From Chloroflexota bacterium (lineage in GTDB: Bacteria; Chloroflexota; Anaerolineae; Aggregatilineales; J027): a stretch of 56,739 nucleotides of DNA. Where the stretch lies: NCBI GenBank assembly GCA_013112715.1, contig JABFGB010000032.1:1-56739 (forward strand), read 5' to 3'. Shown here one piece after another: positions 33,596-42,751 of the stretch; position 1 is the stretch's first letter, and each line of letters starts with the position of its first letter. The position numbers and the translations under genes are program-made. The notes below the pieces were generated by a model. The model was not told the DNA's origin and did no database searches. It was given only the letters and a program-made list of their open reading frames with translations.

Positions 33596-34768
33596 ATGAT
33601 TCTAACTATTTCCAAACTTTATGCAAACGGTTTTCTAAAAAAATATAGGGCCGGGCTACTTGGTGTCATCATTTTGACCCTCCTCGCGGGCTTTGCCATC
33701 CATCAAAATACTCAACCGCCTAAAACCCAAACTGGTATTATCCAGAGTCATGCCTTTGAGCCTGCCGCCCTACTCCCCCACGCCGCAATTTGGCATCCTG
33801 CGGGTGACGCCGCCTTACTATATCAACCCTATGATGGCAGTATCGAGCCTACCCGCCTATTCTGGATGGAGGGCATTCCCCACCAATGGGATGTATTCCT
33901 CACAGGCAGCAGCGACGAGAGCGCCCATCTGGTTTGGCTAAATACGGATGGCAAACTTTGGTATAGCCAGATAAACCCCGATGGTACAAAAAAGTTGTTG
34001 GCACTCAATCTTGTGTTTGGTAATGTCCAAGCCATGACTGCCACCCGCCTTCCCGATGGGAATTTGGCAATTATCTGGCAAAATGAACGTCAGGCACTCG
34101 GCATTATTTGGGTAGATGCGTTGGGGCGAAAGATTGCCGAGCAGATGATTACCACCAATACCACGCATTTTGATCTCACGGCGGATAGCAAGGGGACACT
34201 TTACCTAACGTGGGCTTCTACGCAGCGGCAGATTTCGATTTTATCGTTTACTACTGAGGCGATTGGCAATCTCGACATAGACGACGCCAACCATTTTGAT
34301 TTAACTTTACCAGCCAGCGATTGGCTCGATACCCTACGCATTTTGGTAGATGATGAATGGGCCTATGTGATTTGGGGGATAAATACTGCCGGGAATCCGC
34401 AAACGACTCACTTCAAGGTCAGCCCATTCCTAAAATCCGATATTCGTCCCAATGTGCCTCTGCCAGAAATCGCCCCTTTTGCTCTAATGCTGGTTGAGAA
34501 TGATGAATCTATCCCATTGCGTTGGGCCGGCGAAGTGCAAAATGGGGATGAGCCACGTGCCCAACTTCCGCTGACGGCCTATCTTGAGCGCCAGTGGACG
34601 GCCATATTGCTCAATTTTGCCGACGGTGGTTACGTCGGCTATGAAATTTTGTCGGATCAGCCTGCTAATGCCAGCCAACCACGTGTCCTGATTTGGGGTG
34701 GGCAACGGGCGGCTGCATGGGTGCGAATTAATTCGGATGGGCAGTTGGTACAGGAAATTATCCCCTAA
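33596..34768 (+). CDS. Membrane-anchored hypothetical, probable propeller-like exterior
   Basis: The 390-residue protein has an N-terminal anchor or signal (about residues 20-36, AGLLGVIILTLLAGFAI). The exterior has repeating beta-strand units with W and DG turns (AIWHPAGDAALLYQPYDGS, LVWLNTDGKLWYSQINPDGT, YLTWASTQRQISILSF), suggesting a beta-propeller. No catalytic motif is seen and I cannot name the family. It precedes the solute-binding protein gene by 101 bases; a functional link is possible only by position. Confidence 0.6.
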   Translation: MILTISKLYANGFLKKYRAGLLGVIILTLLAGFAIHQNTQPPKTQTGIIQSHAFEPAALLPHAAIWHPAGDAALLYQPYDGSIEPTRLFWMEGIPHQWDVFLTGSSDESAHLVWLNTDGKLWYSQINPDGTKKLLALNLVFGNVQAMTATRLPDGNLAIIWQNERQALGIIWVDALGRKIAEQMITTNTTHFDLTADSKGTLYLTWASTQRQISILSFTTEAIGNLDIDDANHFDLTLPASDWLDTLRILVDDEWAYVIWGINTAGNPQTTHFKVSPFLKSDIRPNVPLPEIAPFALMLVENDESIPLRWAGEVQNGDEPRAQLPLTAYLERQWTAILLNFADGGYVGYEILSDQPANASQPRVLIWGGQRAAAWVRINSDGQLVQEIIP

Positions 34769-34869
34769 GACGAGGATGCGTAGGTCAAACACATAGCGCC
34801 TAACAAAAAGGGACGACTATAATAGCCCACTCGTTGCAGAGGACTAACCAATTGATTGATGAGAGGTAG

Positions 34870-36549
34870 ATGGTGATTAAGCGGAGTCTTTTCCTTATCC
34901 TAGTATGTATTGTCATGGGGGCATCCTTCTGGCCCGCGACAATTCGCGCCCAAGAAAATCAGAACACAGTCGTGATCGCCATGCAGCCACCGGCTGATTT
35001 GGAAGCAGCAACGATTTCGCGGTTTGATGAAAACAAGCGCGACATTCTAGAGAATTTATTCGTCGGCCTGACCCGTTTTAATGCCAATAGTGGGCAAATT
35101 GAACCCTATCTGGCAAAGGATTGGACGGTCAGCCCGGATGGTTTGACATGGACATTTAATCTACGTGATGACATTCAGTGGGTTGAGGTGCAAAACGGCG
35201 AACCGACAGCAGTACGTCCAGTGGTGGCAGGTGATATTGTGTTTGCCATTCAACGGGCCTGTGACCCTAATCGGCCCTCTCCCGTCACCAGCAACATGGC
35301 AATCATCGTCGGCTGCCGGGAAGTGGCAACGGCCCTCGATAGCTGGGAAATAACCCAAGAGGCCCTTGATCAGAGGATTGGTGTTAAAGCCTTAGATGAC
35401 CAGACGGTTGAATTTAAGCTACTGTTTCCGGCGGCCTATTTCTTGACCCTGACCGCTCTACCCGAATTTCGCCCGCTGCCACCGGAACGGGTCATTGGTA
35501 GCAATCTCTGGCCCGTGGGAACGGATATGATGACTAGCAGCGCATGGGTAGTCACCTCATGGGATGCCCTACAAATGACCCTTGAGGCGAATCCGTTTTG
35601 GCCGTTGGAGCGCGAGGGTAATCTGGACAGCGTGACTATTCGGTTTGATGTGGGGGCGGATGTGTTACCAAGCCGATTTGCCAGTGGGGATGTGGCAATT
35701 GCGCGTACCGACGCCCTCACCGCCGCATCAATTGGGGCGACTGATTCATCCCTTGTCAAAATTGGCGAAGGTGAAACCCTGACTTTGCTTGGCTTCAGCA
35801 TGGAATATCCTGATTTAAATAATCCCCTATTGCGACGTGCCCTAGCCCTAGCCATTGACCACGACTATATCGCCCAGAATGTCGTGGTGGGCGATGCAAA
35901 ATTCTTGGCAGCGACCCGTTTCACACCACGCAGTGTGATTGCCGCTCCGAGCGCTCCCGGTGCAGGCTTCGACCCCGTTACGGCGCAAAGCCTCTTAGCA
36001 GAATCCGGTCATGCCAACTGCTCTTTTTCGGAACGCCTAAGAATCGCGGTGGAAAATGATGCAATCGCTACGCTGGTGGCCCAACTCACCATTCAACAGT
36101 GGCAAATTAATCTTGGCTGCTCCGACGGAACATTTGAATTGGTCGTGCTGACCCGCCAAGAAGTCGTCAACAATGTCCATGCCAATATAGATTTCGGCGA
36201 AGAACAAACCCGCCATCCCCTATGGTTCATCACATGGAGCGCGGATTACCCCGACGCTAATGCGTGGGCGGCAGACGCGCTGCACTGTCAATTTGGTTAT
36301 CTGCGCGTGGGGCGGGCTTGTGATAACACCGATGTCTTATTCGACCAAGCAGGTCTGAATAGCGACATTCGCAGTCGTTTAGACGCCTATACCCGTGCCG
36401 AAACCGAACTCTTTGGGCCAAGTGGAAGTTTTCCGGTCATCCCAATTGTCATAAACAGTCAAATTCGAGTTCAGCAAAAATGGTTGAGCGGAGTCGCCAA
36501 CTACGGCCCATTCCAATTTGATCGTTGGGTGGTTAATCGCGGAGAGTAG
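34870..36549 (+). CDS. ABC transporter substrate-binding protein, family 5
   Basis: The 559-residue exported protein has a signal peptide (residues 1-27, ending ATIRA-QE). The fold is that of peptide/nickel/oligopeptide-binding family 5: RDILENLFVGLTRFNANSGQIEPYLAKDWTVSPDGLTWTFNLRDDIQW, and the LRRALALAIDHDYIAQNVV and WFITWSADYPDANAW segments. No permease or ATPase gene is next to it, so it is an orphan binding protein in this window. There is no lipobox Cys; anchoring is not evident. TATAAT at 34818-34823 may be its -10 box. Confidence 0.9.
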   Translation: MVIKRSLFLILVCIVMGASFWPATIRAQENQNTVVIAMQPPADLEAATISRFDENKRDILENLFVGLTRFNANSGQIEPYLAKDWTVSPDGLTWTFNLRDDIQWVEVQNGEPTAVRPVVAGDIVFAIQRACDPNRPSPVTSNMAIIVGCREVATALDSWEITQEALDQRIGVKALDDQTVEFKLLFPAAYFLTLTALPEFRPLPPERVIGSNLWPVGTDMMTSSAWVVTSWDALQMTLEANPFWPLEREGNLDSVTIRFDVGADVLPSRFASGDVAIARTDALTAASIGATDSSLVKIGEGETLTLLGFSMEYPDLNNPLLRRALALAIDHDYIAQNVVVGDAKFLAATRFTPRSVIAAPSAPGAGFDPVTAQSLLAESGHANCSFSERLRIAVENDAIATLVAQLTIQQWQINLGCSDGTFELVVLTRQEVVNNVHANIDFGEEQTRHPLWFITWSADYPDANAWAADALHCQFGYLRVGRACDNTDVLFDQAGLNSDIRSRLDAYTRAETELFGPSGSFPVIPIVINSQIRVQQKWLSGVANYGPFQFDRWVVNRGE

Positions 36550-36556
36550 TTAAACG

Positions 36557-36586
36557 AAAGGGACACCCAAACGAGATGTCCCTTTT
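36557..36586. terminator. Bidirectional terminator
   Basis: AAAGGGACA (36557-36565) and TGTCCCTTT (36577-36585) form a perfect nine-pair stem with an 11-base loop. It separates the convergent solute-binding protein gene and the acidic small protein gene. Confidence 0.8.
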
Positions 36587-36600
36587 AAAATTAGCCTTAA

Positions 36601-36981
36601 TTAAACATCTTCGGGAGCGTCATAATCATCATCACTAATTTCGTGATAGGGGTTATCCCCTTCACCCGGAATATCTTCACCGGGGTCGTCTTGTAAGGGG
36701 ACAGGTGGTGTTACGATATTGCCGTCAGTGCTGGTAGTACGAATCGTCGGATGTACGCCAGTAGCCCGTTTGGGACGATCCTGCGACTCTTTTTTCTTGG
36801 TTGGATCAACCGTTTCTGTCTCAACCGAATTCATAGCCAAATAGCGCTTTGTTGTTTGCCCGATTTCCCGGTCCGGTGCAACAACATCCCTAAACTGCTG
36901 TGTCGTTTCACGATGCAGCGAAATGTCCTCACTAGACTCGGAGGATTCGGGGGTCAATGGATAGTTCACTATTTCACACAT
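36601..36981 (-). CDS. Hypothetical acidic, probably disordered protein
   Basis: The 126-residue protein has no predicted fold: it is rich in E, D, S, T and P, with a basic patch (KKKESQDRPKR) in the middle and a very acidic C-terminus (EISDDDYDAPEDV). ATG 36981 has AGGGGG five to ten bases upstream; the frame extends to 37005. It lies between a terminator and about 200 bases of AT-rich DNA. Codon use seems ordinary. Function unknown. Confidence 0.55.
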   Translation of the reverse strand: MCEIVNYPLTPESSESSEDISLHRETTQQFRDVVAPDREIGQTTKRYLAMNSVETETVDPTKKKESQDRPKRATGVHPTIRTTSTDGNIVTPPVPLQDDPGEDIPGEGDNPYHEISDDDYDAPEDV

Positions 36982-37147
36982 GACATCGCCCCCTGAGATA
37001 TGCACCAGTCACCTTGCATTTCCAATAAAAATGACTGTGCAGATGAGTGTACCACCTTTATGCTAATATGCCCAAACTTTTTTACATGGAGTTGGTGATA
37101 ATTGACGATTTTGCTTGCAAAAGGCTATATCTAAGCCATAAACAAGT

Positions 37148-37167
37148 AAAGGATACTCCAATCCTTT
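37148..37167 (-). terminator. Possible terminator after dnaJ
   Basis: AAAGGAT (37148-37154) and ATCCTTT (37161-37167) form a seven-pair stem with a six-base loop, 40 bases past the dnaJ stop on minus. The T run after it on minus is weak. A competing pairing of AAGGATACTC with GAGTACCCTT also exists. Apart from this, the 200 bases between dnaJ and the acidic gene show nothing clear. Confidence 0.35.
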
Positions 37168-37207
37168 TGTGAGTACCCTTTCATCAATTTATTAACAATC
37201 ATCTCGC

Positions 37208-38149
37208 TCATGAGCGTAGATGTTGGAGTGCCTCAAAATGTTGCCGTTCTTCATCCGACAATCGCTCTGGCAAACGCACATTGGCGGTTGCGTACAAGTC
37301 GCCCGACTCAGAGGGGTTCTTCAATTTAGGCATCCCTTTGCCACGCAGCCGGAAGCGTCGTCCGTTTTGTGTCTCCGCCGGGATATTCAGGTTCACCGGG
37401 CCATCCAGCGTCGGTACATTGGCAACTCCGCCCAAAATCGCCGTGTAGAGTGGGAGGTCAAATTCGGTGTAGAGATCATCGCCGCGCAGTTCAAACCGCT
37501 CGTCTGGCAAAACTTCGATAACTAGATACAGATCGCCGCGCTCTGCGCCATTCCACCCCGGCTGGCCCATGCCCGCCAAACGGATTTTCGAACCCGTCTT
37601 GACGCCAGCGGGAATTTTGACCTGCTGGGTTTGCCGATCTTTCGAGATTTGGCGTGTCGTTCCGTGATAGGCTTCACTGAGCGTAATCTGAAGGGATTGC
37701 TGAATATCTTGTCCACGACGGGGTTGGGCACTTCGGCGACCCCTGCCACCAACATTGCCGCCAAACAAAGTCTCAAAGAAATCTGAGAATCCGCCGTTGC
37801 CACCAAACAAATCTTCAAGGTCTTCGACATTGGTATAGGCGGTATAGCCACCGGGAGTGCCGCCTCCGGCCCTCGACCACGCGCTCCAATCGAAGCCACC
37901 TGCACCATCCCCTCCCTGTTGATAGCGCTCCCATTCACGGCCAAAACGATCATATTTGGCGCGTTTTTCAGGATCACCCAACACTTGATAGGCTTCGTTA
38001 ACCTCTTTGATTTTTTCTTGGGCTTCTTTGTTATTCGGATTCGTATCGGGGTGGTATTGGCGGGCCAAACGACGATAGGCCTTCTTTATTTCTTTATCGT
38101 CGGCACCGCGCGATACCCCTAAAATTTGATAATAGTCCTTGTAGTCCAC
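37208..38149 (-). CDS. DnaJ-class co-chaperone, CbpA type
   Basis: The 313-residue protein has an N-terminal J domain ([25 protein letters not shown] with HPD at residues 33-35), a G/F-rich linker (about 75-135) and the two C-terminal beta domains ([18 protein letters not shown] [37 protein letters not shown]). The cysteine-rich zinc domain of full DnaJ is missing, so it is the CbpA/DnaJ type II form. It stimulates DnaK ATPase. It lies on minus near trxA and hrcA; a palindrome 50 bases upstream may regulate it. Confidence 0.92.
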   Translation of the reverse strand: MDYKDYYQILGVSRGADDKEIKKAYRRLARQYHPDTNPNNKEAQEKIKEVNEAYQVLGDPEKRAKYDRFGREWERYQQGGDGAGGFDWSAWSRAGGGTPGGYTAYTNVEDLEDLFGGNGGFSDFFETLFGGNVGGRGRRSAQPRRGQDIQQSLQITLSEAYHGTTRQISKDRQTQQVKIPAGVKTGSKIRLAGMGQPGWNGAERGDLYLVIEVLPDERFELRGDDLYTEFDLPLYTAILGGVANVPTLDGPVNLNIPAETQNGRRFRLRGKGMPKLKNPSESGDLYATANVRLPERLSDEERQHFEALQHLRS

Positions 38150-38198
38150 TGCTGTCCCCTACACACACTACAAAATTTTCCTTTGGATTTGGAATAAG

Positions 38199-38218
38199 TG
38201 CTAGCCTAGAGGTTAGCA
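38199..38218. promoter_or_regulatory. Palindrome upstream of dnaJ, candidate operator
   Basis: TGCTAGCCT (38199-38207) and AGGTTAGCA (38210-38218) are inverted with one mismatch and a two-base gap. A further TGCTA follows at about 38239 after GAGTGTTAG. The GAGTG/TGCTA elements recall half sites of CIRCE (TTAGCACTC-N9-GAGTGCTAA), but the canonical spacing is absent. It is 50 bases upstream of the dnaJ start and 0.6 kb from hrcA. Confidence 0.4.
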
Positions 38219-38280
38219 TAGGAGTGTTAGAGTAATGCTAGAACAATCAATGGAAAACTGTTAGAAATAGTTGAGATGAT

Positions 38281-38319
38281 AAAAACAAGAGATGCCGCCT
38301 TCAAGTGAAAACGGCATCT
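38281..38319 (-). terminator. Terminator of trxA
   Basis: On minus, AGATGCCG (38319-38312) pairs with CGGCATCT (38297-38290), and the stem can extend through TTTTC/GAAGG with imperfect pairs. A T-rich run (CTTGTTTTT) follows at 38288-38281. It lies 30 bases after the trxA stop. Confidence 0.8.
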
Positions 38320-38348
38320 GGGGTATTCGAGCGAGGTAAGGTTAGGGT

Positions 38349-38678
38349 CTAGCTTAGATGACGCTCAATCTTGCTTAGGATACGGTCTTTGTTCTGGAAG
38401 CCAACCACACGCTCAACGGGTTGACCGCCCTTGAACAAAATCAGGGTGGGGATGCCCATGATGCCATACTGCTGCAAAATATCCTGATTGAGATCGGCAT
38501 CTAGTTTGCCCACACGCAGCTTGCCTTGAAGTTCGGTTGAAATTTCATCCACAATCGGGCCGATCATCTTACAAGGCCCGCACCATTCCGCCCAAAAATC
38601 CACCAAAACCGGAGTCTCTGAATTTAAGACTTCAGTCTGAAAATTGTCGCCTGTTACCTCAAAGGTCTTTTGACCCAT
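38349..38678 (-). CDS. trxA: Thioredoxin
   Basis: The 109-residue protein has the WCGPC active site (C33, C36) in VLVDFWAEWCGPCKMIGP, the D-A-D segment KLDADLN, and the cis-proline GIPTLILF. It reduces disulfides in the cytosol. ATG 38678 follows AGGAGA by about seven bases; the in-frame GTG at 38696 would place the ribosome site inside the gene. It has its own promoter and terminator, so it is a single-gene unit. Confidence 0.96.
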   Translation of the reverse strand: MGQKTFEVTGDNFQTEVLNSETPVLVDFWAEWCGPCKMIGPIVDEISTELQGKLRVGKLDADLNQDILQQYGIMGIPTLILFKGGQPVERVVGFQNKDRILSKIERHLS

Positions 38679-38711
38679 TGCAACTTCTCCTAACACTTGA
38701 TTGATTGGATG

Positions 38712-38740
38712 ATGGTAAGGTCGGAAAATTGGACTGTCAA
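38712..38740 (-). promoter_or_regulatory. Promoter of trxA
   Basis: On minus, a perfect TTGACA (complement of 38735-38740), a 17-base spacer and TACCAT (complement of 38712-38717) lie 34 bases upstream of the trxA start codon. Confidence 0.65.
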
Positions 38741-38799
38741 CAGTATTTTTGTTAAATTTTTATCAATCGTATTTTGTAAAGATAGTTTTGAGTCATATT

Positions 38800-39912
38800 A
38801 TGACAGATGCTTCGCTGCACAAAAACCTTACCGAACGCCAAGAGCAACTGTTGGCTTCGCTGATTCGAGCCTATATCGCTCGTCCCGAACCCGTCAGTTC
38901 CAAAACACTGACGCTGACCACTGAACGCAATCTCAGTAGTGCCACCATTCGGAATGAAATGGCGGTATTAGAGGAAAAAGGCTATATTCGTTCACCCCAT
39001 ACCTCCGCAGGGCGGATTCCCACTGAGGACGGATATCGCTATTTCGTGCAATATTTGTTGAGCAACCCCAGCCTGCCCTTGCCAGAGGTGGAGTCCATCC
39101 AGTCCCAACTGCGTGATACCCCACTCGAGATGGAATCGTGGCTACAAACCGCGACGCTTATTCTTGCCAAACAAACACGCAGTGCCGCATTGGTGACAGA
39201 ACCGCGTGTTTGGGCCGAGCAACGCTTTAAACACATCGAGCTTATCAGTACACATGGCCGACTCATTTTGATGGTCTTGGTGCTTTCAACAGGCAGCGTA
39301 CACCAACAAATGCTGGTTATGTCCGAGGCCATTCCACAGCCCATTTTGACCCAAGCCTCCGATTTGTTGAATCGCGTATGTATGGATCAAATTGCACAGG
39401 GGGTACGTGACCGCAGTCGAGGCTTATCCAGCATCTTAGCGCAGGAAATTGGGGAGTTAGCGGCGGATGCCCTGCAACAGGTCAGCGAATTGAGCAGCAA
39501 AATCCTCTATCGTGCCGGATTAAGTAATGTTTTGCCGGAATTTCAAGGCGAAGAGGGGGTACGACAAGCCTTGCAAGTTTTGGAGGGTCAAGTCGGGCTG
39601 GATGAAATTTTGAGCGAGATGGCAGATAAACAAATCGGCGGGGTGCAGGTCATTGTGGGTGGCGAGGGTCGCTGGGAACAATTTAGCAATCTCAGCTTGG
39701 TGCTAGGTCGCTATGGCACAAGTCGTCTGATGGGGGCGATTGGTGTCATTGGCCCAACACGCCTTCATTACGATAATGCCATCTCTACCGTGAGTTATAT
39801 TGCAGGACAGGTCAGTGAATTTCTGTACGACCTGCATGGCGAAGACACAGAAGATGATGAGGCATCGTCACCACACACCCAAGCGTCTGAAACAGGAGAT
39901 GTTCCAGAATGA
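38800..39912 (+). CDS. hrcA: Heat-inducible transcription repressor HrcA
   Basis: The 370-residue protein has the winged-helix N-terminal domain (LTERQEQLLASLIRAYIARPEPVSSKTL, SSATIRNEMAVLEEKGYIRSPHTSAGRIPTEDGYRYFV) and the GAF-like HrcA domain (SILAQEIGELAADAL to the C-terminus, with RLMGAIGVIGPTRLHYDNAISTVSYIA). HrcA binds CIRCE to repress groESL and dnaK operons; it needs GroEL for folding. ATG 38800 was chosen over 38749 since the domain starts right after it. No canonical CIRCE element was found in the window. Confidence 0.95.
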   Translation: MTDASLHKNLTERQEQLLASLIRAYIARPEPVSSKTLTLTTERNLSSATIRNEMAVLEEKGYIRSPHTSAGRIPTEDGYRYFVQYLLSNPSLPLPEVESIQSQLRDTPLEMESWLQTATLILAKQTRSAALVTEPRVWAEQRFKHIELISTHGRLILMVLVLSTGSVHQQMLVMSEAIPQPILTQASDLLNRVCMDQIAQGVRDRSRGLSSILAQEIGELAADALQQVSELSSKILYRAGLSNVLPEFQGEEGVRQALQVLEGQVGLDEILSEMADKQIGGVQVIVGGEGRWEQFSNLSLVLGRYGTSRLMGAIGVIGPTRLHYDNAISTVSYIAGQVSEFLYDLHGEDTEDDEASSPHTQASETGDVPE

Positions 39913-40235
39913 ACATAGTTGCGGCGGTTTTGCTGGCAATTTTTGCGCTGGTTCATGCTGCCCCAATGGGATTGGCTTTTAAGGAGCACAAAATCCCACT
40001 TCTCAATTTAGGTCTCTGTATGCTAGGGGCATTGAATATCTTGGTGGGGATTGTTATGGCTACACGGGATGTCACACTTGGGGCATTGGCAGCAGGCATC
40101 GGCGTTATTTCGATTGATATTGCGGCTATCTTAAACGGATACACCCTTAACGAAACTGGCCCCAATTGGGTACATCATGGAGTACGAGCGGGCATCAGTG
40201 TTTTTCTGGTTGGGTTATTGGCACTTTATTCGTAG
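39909..40235 (+). CDS. Small integral membrane protein
   Basis: The 108-residue protein has about four hydrophobic helices (VAAVLLAIFALVHAAPMGLA, LLNLGLCMLGALNILVGIVMA, ALAAGIGVISIDIAAILNGY, AGISVFLVGLLALYS). No family is recognised. Its ATG overlaps the hrcA stop as ATGA, so it is coupled to hrcA. Short charged loops and no signal motif; topology is uncertain. Confidence 0.75.
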   Translation: MNIVAAVLLAIFALVHAAPMGLAFKEHKIPLLNLGLCMLGALNILVGIVMATRDVTLGALAAGIGVISIDIAAILNGYTLNETGPNWVHHGVRAGISVFLVGLLALYS

Positions 40236-40236
40236 A

Positions 40237-41082
40237 TCAACCCCCACGCTCACGGGCGAGGGACAGGGTCTCGGACAGCCACCCTAAAAAGGCTTCGACA
40301 TCATTGACATCGTTTATTAACACATCCGCCGATGTTTGAAGCACACCTGCCATCTCAGGTTCGGAATTCAAAACCCCGCATCCTACCGCGTAACAATTTT
40401 CACTTGAGCGCAGTTTTTGAACCATGTGGAGTGGATCAAGGTCGCTTTGATCATCCCCAATGTACAGTAGGGCGTCCAATTGGGCTTCTTCAACAATCTG
40501 GGCAATAACCGTTGATTTGTTGACTTCCAGCGGAGGACGAATTTCAAAGAGGCGTTTGCCCGATTTAACCATGAGGCCATGTCGGGAAGCGACTTCTCGG
40601 ACAATCGGTTCTAAACTTTCCGCAGCGGCTTCCGGTTGAGGGGTAAAGCGATAATTAATTGAGGCTGTCGCATACTTATCTTCAATCCACATGCCAACCG
40701 TCATATGGGGGCGCAGTTCATCGAGCGCGGCGGCAAGGGCTTTGCGATGTTGGCGCACATTTTCATTCAGTACACGACCACCCCCCACCCAACGCTCTAG
40801 GCCATTATTGCCAATATAGACGACCCCTGGCACTGCGACCCGTGCTTGCAGATCACGTACTGCACGACCCGAAACCACCGCCACCATTGGTAGCATCAAC
40901 ACAAATGTGCCCAATAATTCACGATTACGTGGGGTAACGACTGCTGCTTCTGGCGTTTCAGCGATATGGCTAATTGTGCCATCCATATCGGTGATGAAGC
41001 CAAGTCGTTTGGCTTTAAAGAGAGGTTGCAGCAGAGTATTGGTTACAAATCGCCAGTGAAGGGAAGATGTCTTGGTTTGCAT
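40237..41082 (-). CDS. otsB: Trehalose-phosphatase (HAD family)
   Basis: The 281-residue protein has HAD motif I DMDGTISHIAETPEAA, motif II VVSGRAVRDLQ, and motif IV YIGDDQSDLDPLH. The RPPLEVNKSTVI segment and the WIEDKYATASINYR cap region are those of OtsB. It removes phosphate from trehalose 6-phosphate. OtsA is not in the window; synthase could be elsewhere, or this may dephosphorylate a related sugar phosphate. ATG 41082 is preferred but GTG 41112 is possible. It converges with the small membrane protein gene. Confidence 0.85.
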   Translation of the reverse strand: MQTKTSSLHWRFVTNTLLQPLFKAKRLGFITDMDGTISHIAETPEAAVVTPRNRELLGTFVLMLPMVAVVSGRAVRDLQARVAVPGVVYIGNNGLERWVGGGRVLNENVRQHRKALAAALDELRPHMTVGMWIEDKYATASINYRFTPQPEAAAESLEPIVREVASRHGLMVKSGKRLFEIRPPLEVNKSTVIAQIVEEAQLDALLYIGDDQSDLDPLHMVQKLRSSENCYAVGCGVLNSEPEMAGVLQTSADVLINDVNDVEAFLGWLSETLSLARERGG

Positions 41083-41163
41083 ATATGTCGTGTTAGCCTG
41101 CCTTATCACCACTGCAACGAGAGGTTGCCCAGTGTATTTCTACCAAATATCGCTATTGGATTT

Positions 41164-41243
41164 TCCTTGATCATCTACAAAGTAGTTTTAAGAAGAAAGC
41201 TCGTAATAACCAAAAAGATTTTTTGTACCTTCATGATCAAGGA
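41164..41243. repeat. Inverted repeat of an 11-base TGATCA-containing site
   Basis: TCCTTGATCAT (41164-41174) and ATGATCAAGGA (41233-41243) are exact inverted copies 58 bases apart, and each contains the palindrome TGATCA. They lie in the 290-base gap upstream of otsB and downstream of the CARDB lipoprotein gene. Two paired operator sites for one regulator is the simplest reading. The rest of this gap holds no gene that I can see. Confidence 0.45.
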
Positions 41244-41370
41244 CTGCCGATCTGCGACGAGGTAAAAAATATTCAGGCAAGTCACTAACTGGCTTTTCGC
41301 GTATCCCTAATACAATAATAAATGGAACGGCCATTCTTTGCAACAAAAACTCGTGCCCCGTGCAATATCG

Positions 41371-42516
41371 TCAGGGAGCAGAAACCGTGACATCCAAGAA
41401 TGCGATATTGTTGGCTTCATTTATCTCGGTCACTTTGTTATCAAAATCCACTTGATACAAGATACGCTGGGTTCCGGGTGCGCTAAAGGTAATGTTCAGT
41501 CCATTTTGAGGCACAGTTGTCGCCGCACCGGGAGCGAGATTGGGTACATTTACGGTCACTTGCTCGCCACCCGGTAATGCAATCAATACATCAAACGAAC
41601 CACTGTCGCGCCCTCCATCGTTTCGGATCAGCAAGGTATAGACAGCCGTACCTGTACCATTCGAGCCAAGCTGAACCTGCAATAGCCCACTTGGGCTGAG
41701 GGCCACCAAATCAGTGGGCTGTGTCTGTGGCTGGCTGGGAGTCGTCGCCGTTGGAGTTGGGGTCGAAGGCGCTGCCAAGACGGGAATTGTGTTGCAGTTC
41801 CCTGTCAATGTGACATAGGCTGCTGAAATCCAACCAATTTGCGGGCTGGTTGTATCCTGTACCTGATACCAACTGCTATCCGAAAGACGGGCCAGCACAA
41901 CTGGGGTTTCATTGACGACAAATTCGGTAATCACGTTGTCACGGGTCGTATCCGGCTGTGAACGCATCCGTAAGCCGTTGATGTCTACACGGGCACGGCA
42001 GGTTGGGTCAACCGTTGGTACACCTGTTGGAAAGCCCCCGGTGCCACTGGGGTTGGTAGCGGCAAGGGTTGGGGCAACCGCTGAGTCGGTGACATTGATT
42101 TGCAGGGTCGCCGCCAGCCCTTGCGTAAATCCACGATAGGGGCGCACGGTTAGGGTATAGGTACCCGGAACAGATGAGGCCGTCCAAGTGAGATTCACCG
42201 TCAATTCTTTATCGCCAGTAGGAGAAGCGGAAGGTTTTTGATCAACGATAATATTGTTCACCATAAGCTCAACCCGGGTAATACCCGAACCGCTGGGATC
42301 AGTGGCTTTCACTTGCAATGTGACGGCTGAATTACGTGGAACGCTAGTATTGGAGGCAGGCGATTGGATGGTCACCGAAGGATTACCGGAATTGGCTTGG
42401 CCGCCGTTTCCCCCATCCTCCTCGCTGCGTGACAAATTGCAGGCAAGCATCGCCAACATTACGATCACTATCATCGGCAGGATTGATCTGATGGACTGCG
42501 GCTTGCCGTGCCTCAT
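41371..42516 (-). CDS. Exported lipoprotein with Ig-like, SH3-like and CARDB domains
   Basis: The 381-residue protein starts MRHGKPQSIRSILPMIVIVMLAMLACNLSR: a signal peptide with lipobox LAMLAC, so it should be a lipoprotein. An Ig-like domain (SVTIQSPASNTSVPRNSAVTLQVKATDPSGSGITRVELMVN) is followed by a bacterial SH3-like region (RARVDINGLRMRSQPDTTRDNVIT, WYQVQDTTSPQIGWISAAYV), a T/P/Q-rich linker and a C-terminal CARDB domain (YTLLIRNDGGRDSGSFDVLIALPG, YQVDFDNKVTEINEANNIAF). It probably binds wall or surface partners. ATG 42516 has TGGAG seven bases upstream. Confidence 0.82.
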   Translation of the reverse strand: MRHGKPQSIRSILPMIVIVMLAMLACNLSRSEEDGGNGGQANSGNPSVTIQSPASNTSVPRNSAVTLQVKATDPSGSGITRVELMVNNIIVDQKPSASPTGDKELTVNLTWTASSVPGTYTLTVRPYRGFTQGLAATLQINVTDSAVAPTLAATNPSGTGGFPTGVPTVDPTCRARVDINGLRMRSQPDTTRDNVITEFVVNETPVVLARLSDSSWYQVQDTTSPQIGWISAAYVTLTGNCNTIPVLAAPSTPTPTATTPSQPQTQPTDLVALSPSGLLQVQLGSNGTGTAVYTLLIRNDGGRDSGSFDVLIALPGGEQVTVNVPNLAPGAATTVPQNGLNITFSAPGTQRILYQVDFDNKVTEINEANNIAFLDVTVSAP

Positions 42517-42751
42517 AATTAAACTCCAGTGAAGATGGTCGTTGATGCCGTTCCCTTCCACGGCGAAACGACTATGATTGTAGAGCCTGATGTGATGGTC
42601 TGCAACTAAAACCTTTGACTGTTCGGCGATATTATGAAAACGTCTAGCTGGAGTTTCACCCCAAACTTGCATCGTGTTACAATGCGTAAGAAATAAACTA
42701 GAGTATACTGTAAAAACTTCGCCACATGTTTTACCATTGGAGGCAAACCTC

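Noticed and set aside
34870..36549. Complete peptide ABC importer
   Set aside because: Only the binding protein is present; no permease or ATPase gene is adjacent.
38697..38799. CIRCE element in front of hrcA
   Set aside because: No TTAGCACTC-N9-GAGTGCTAA match is present; only a trxA promoter on minus is clear.
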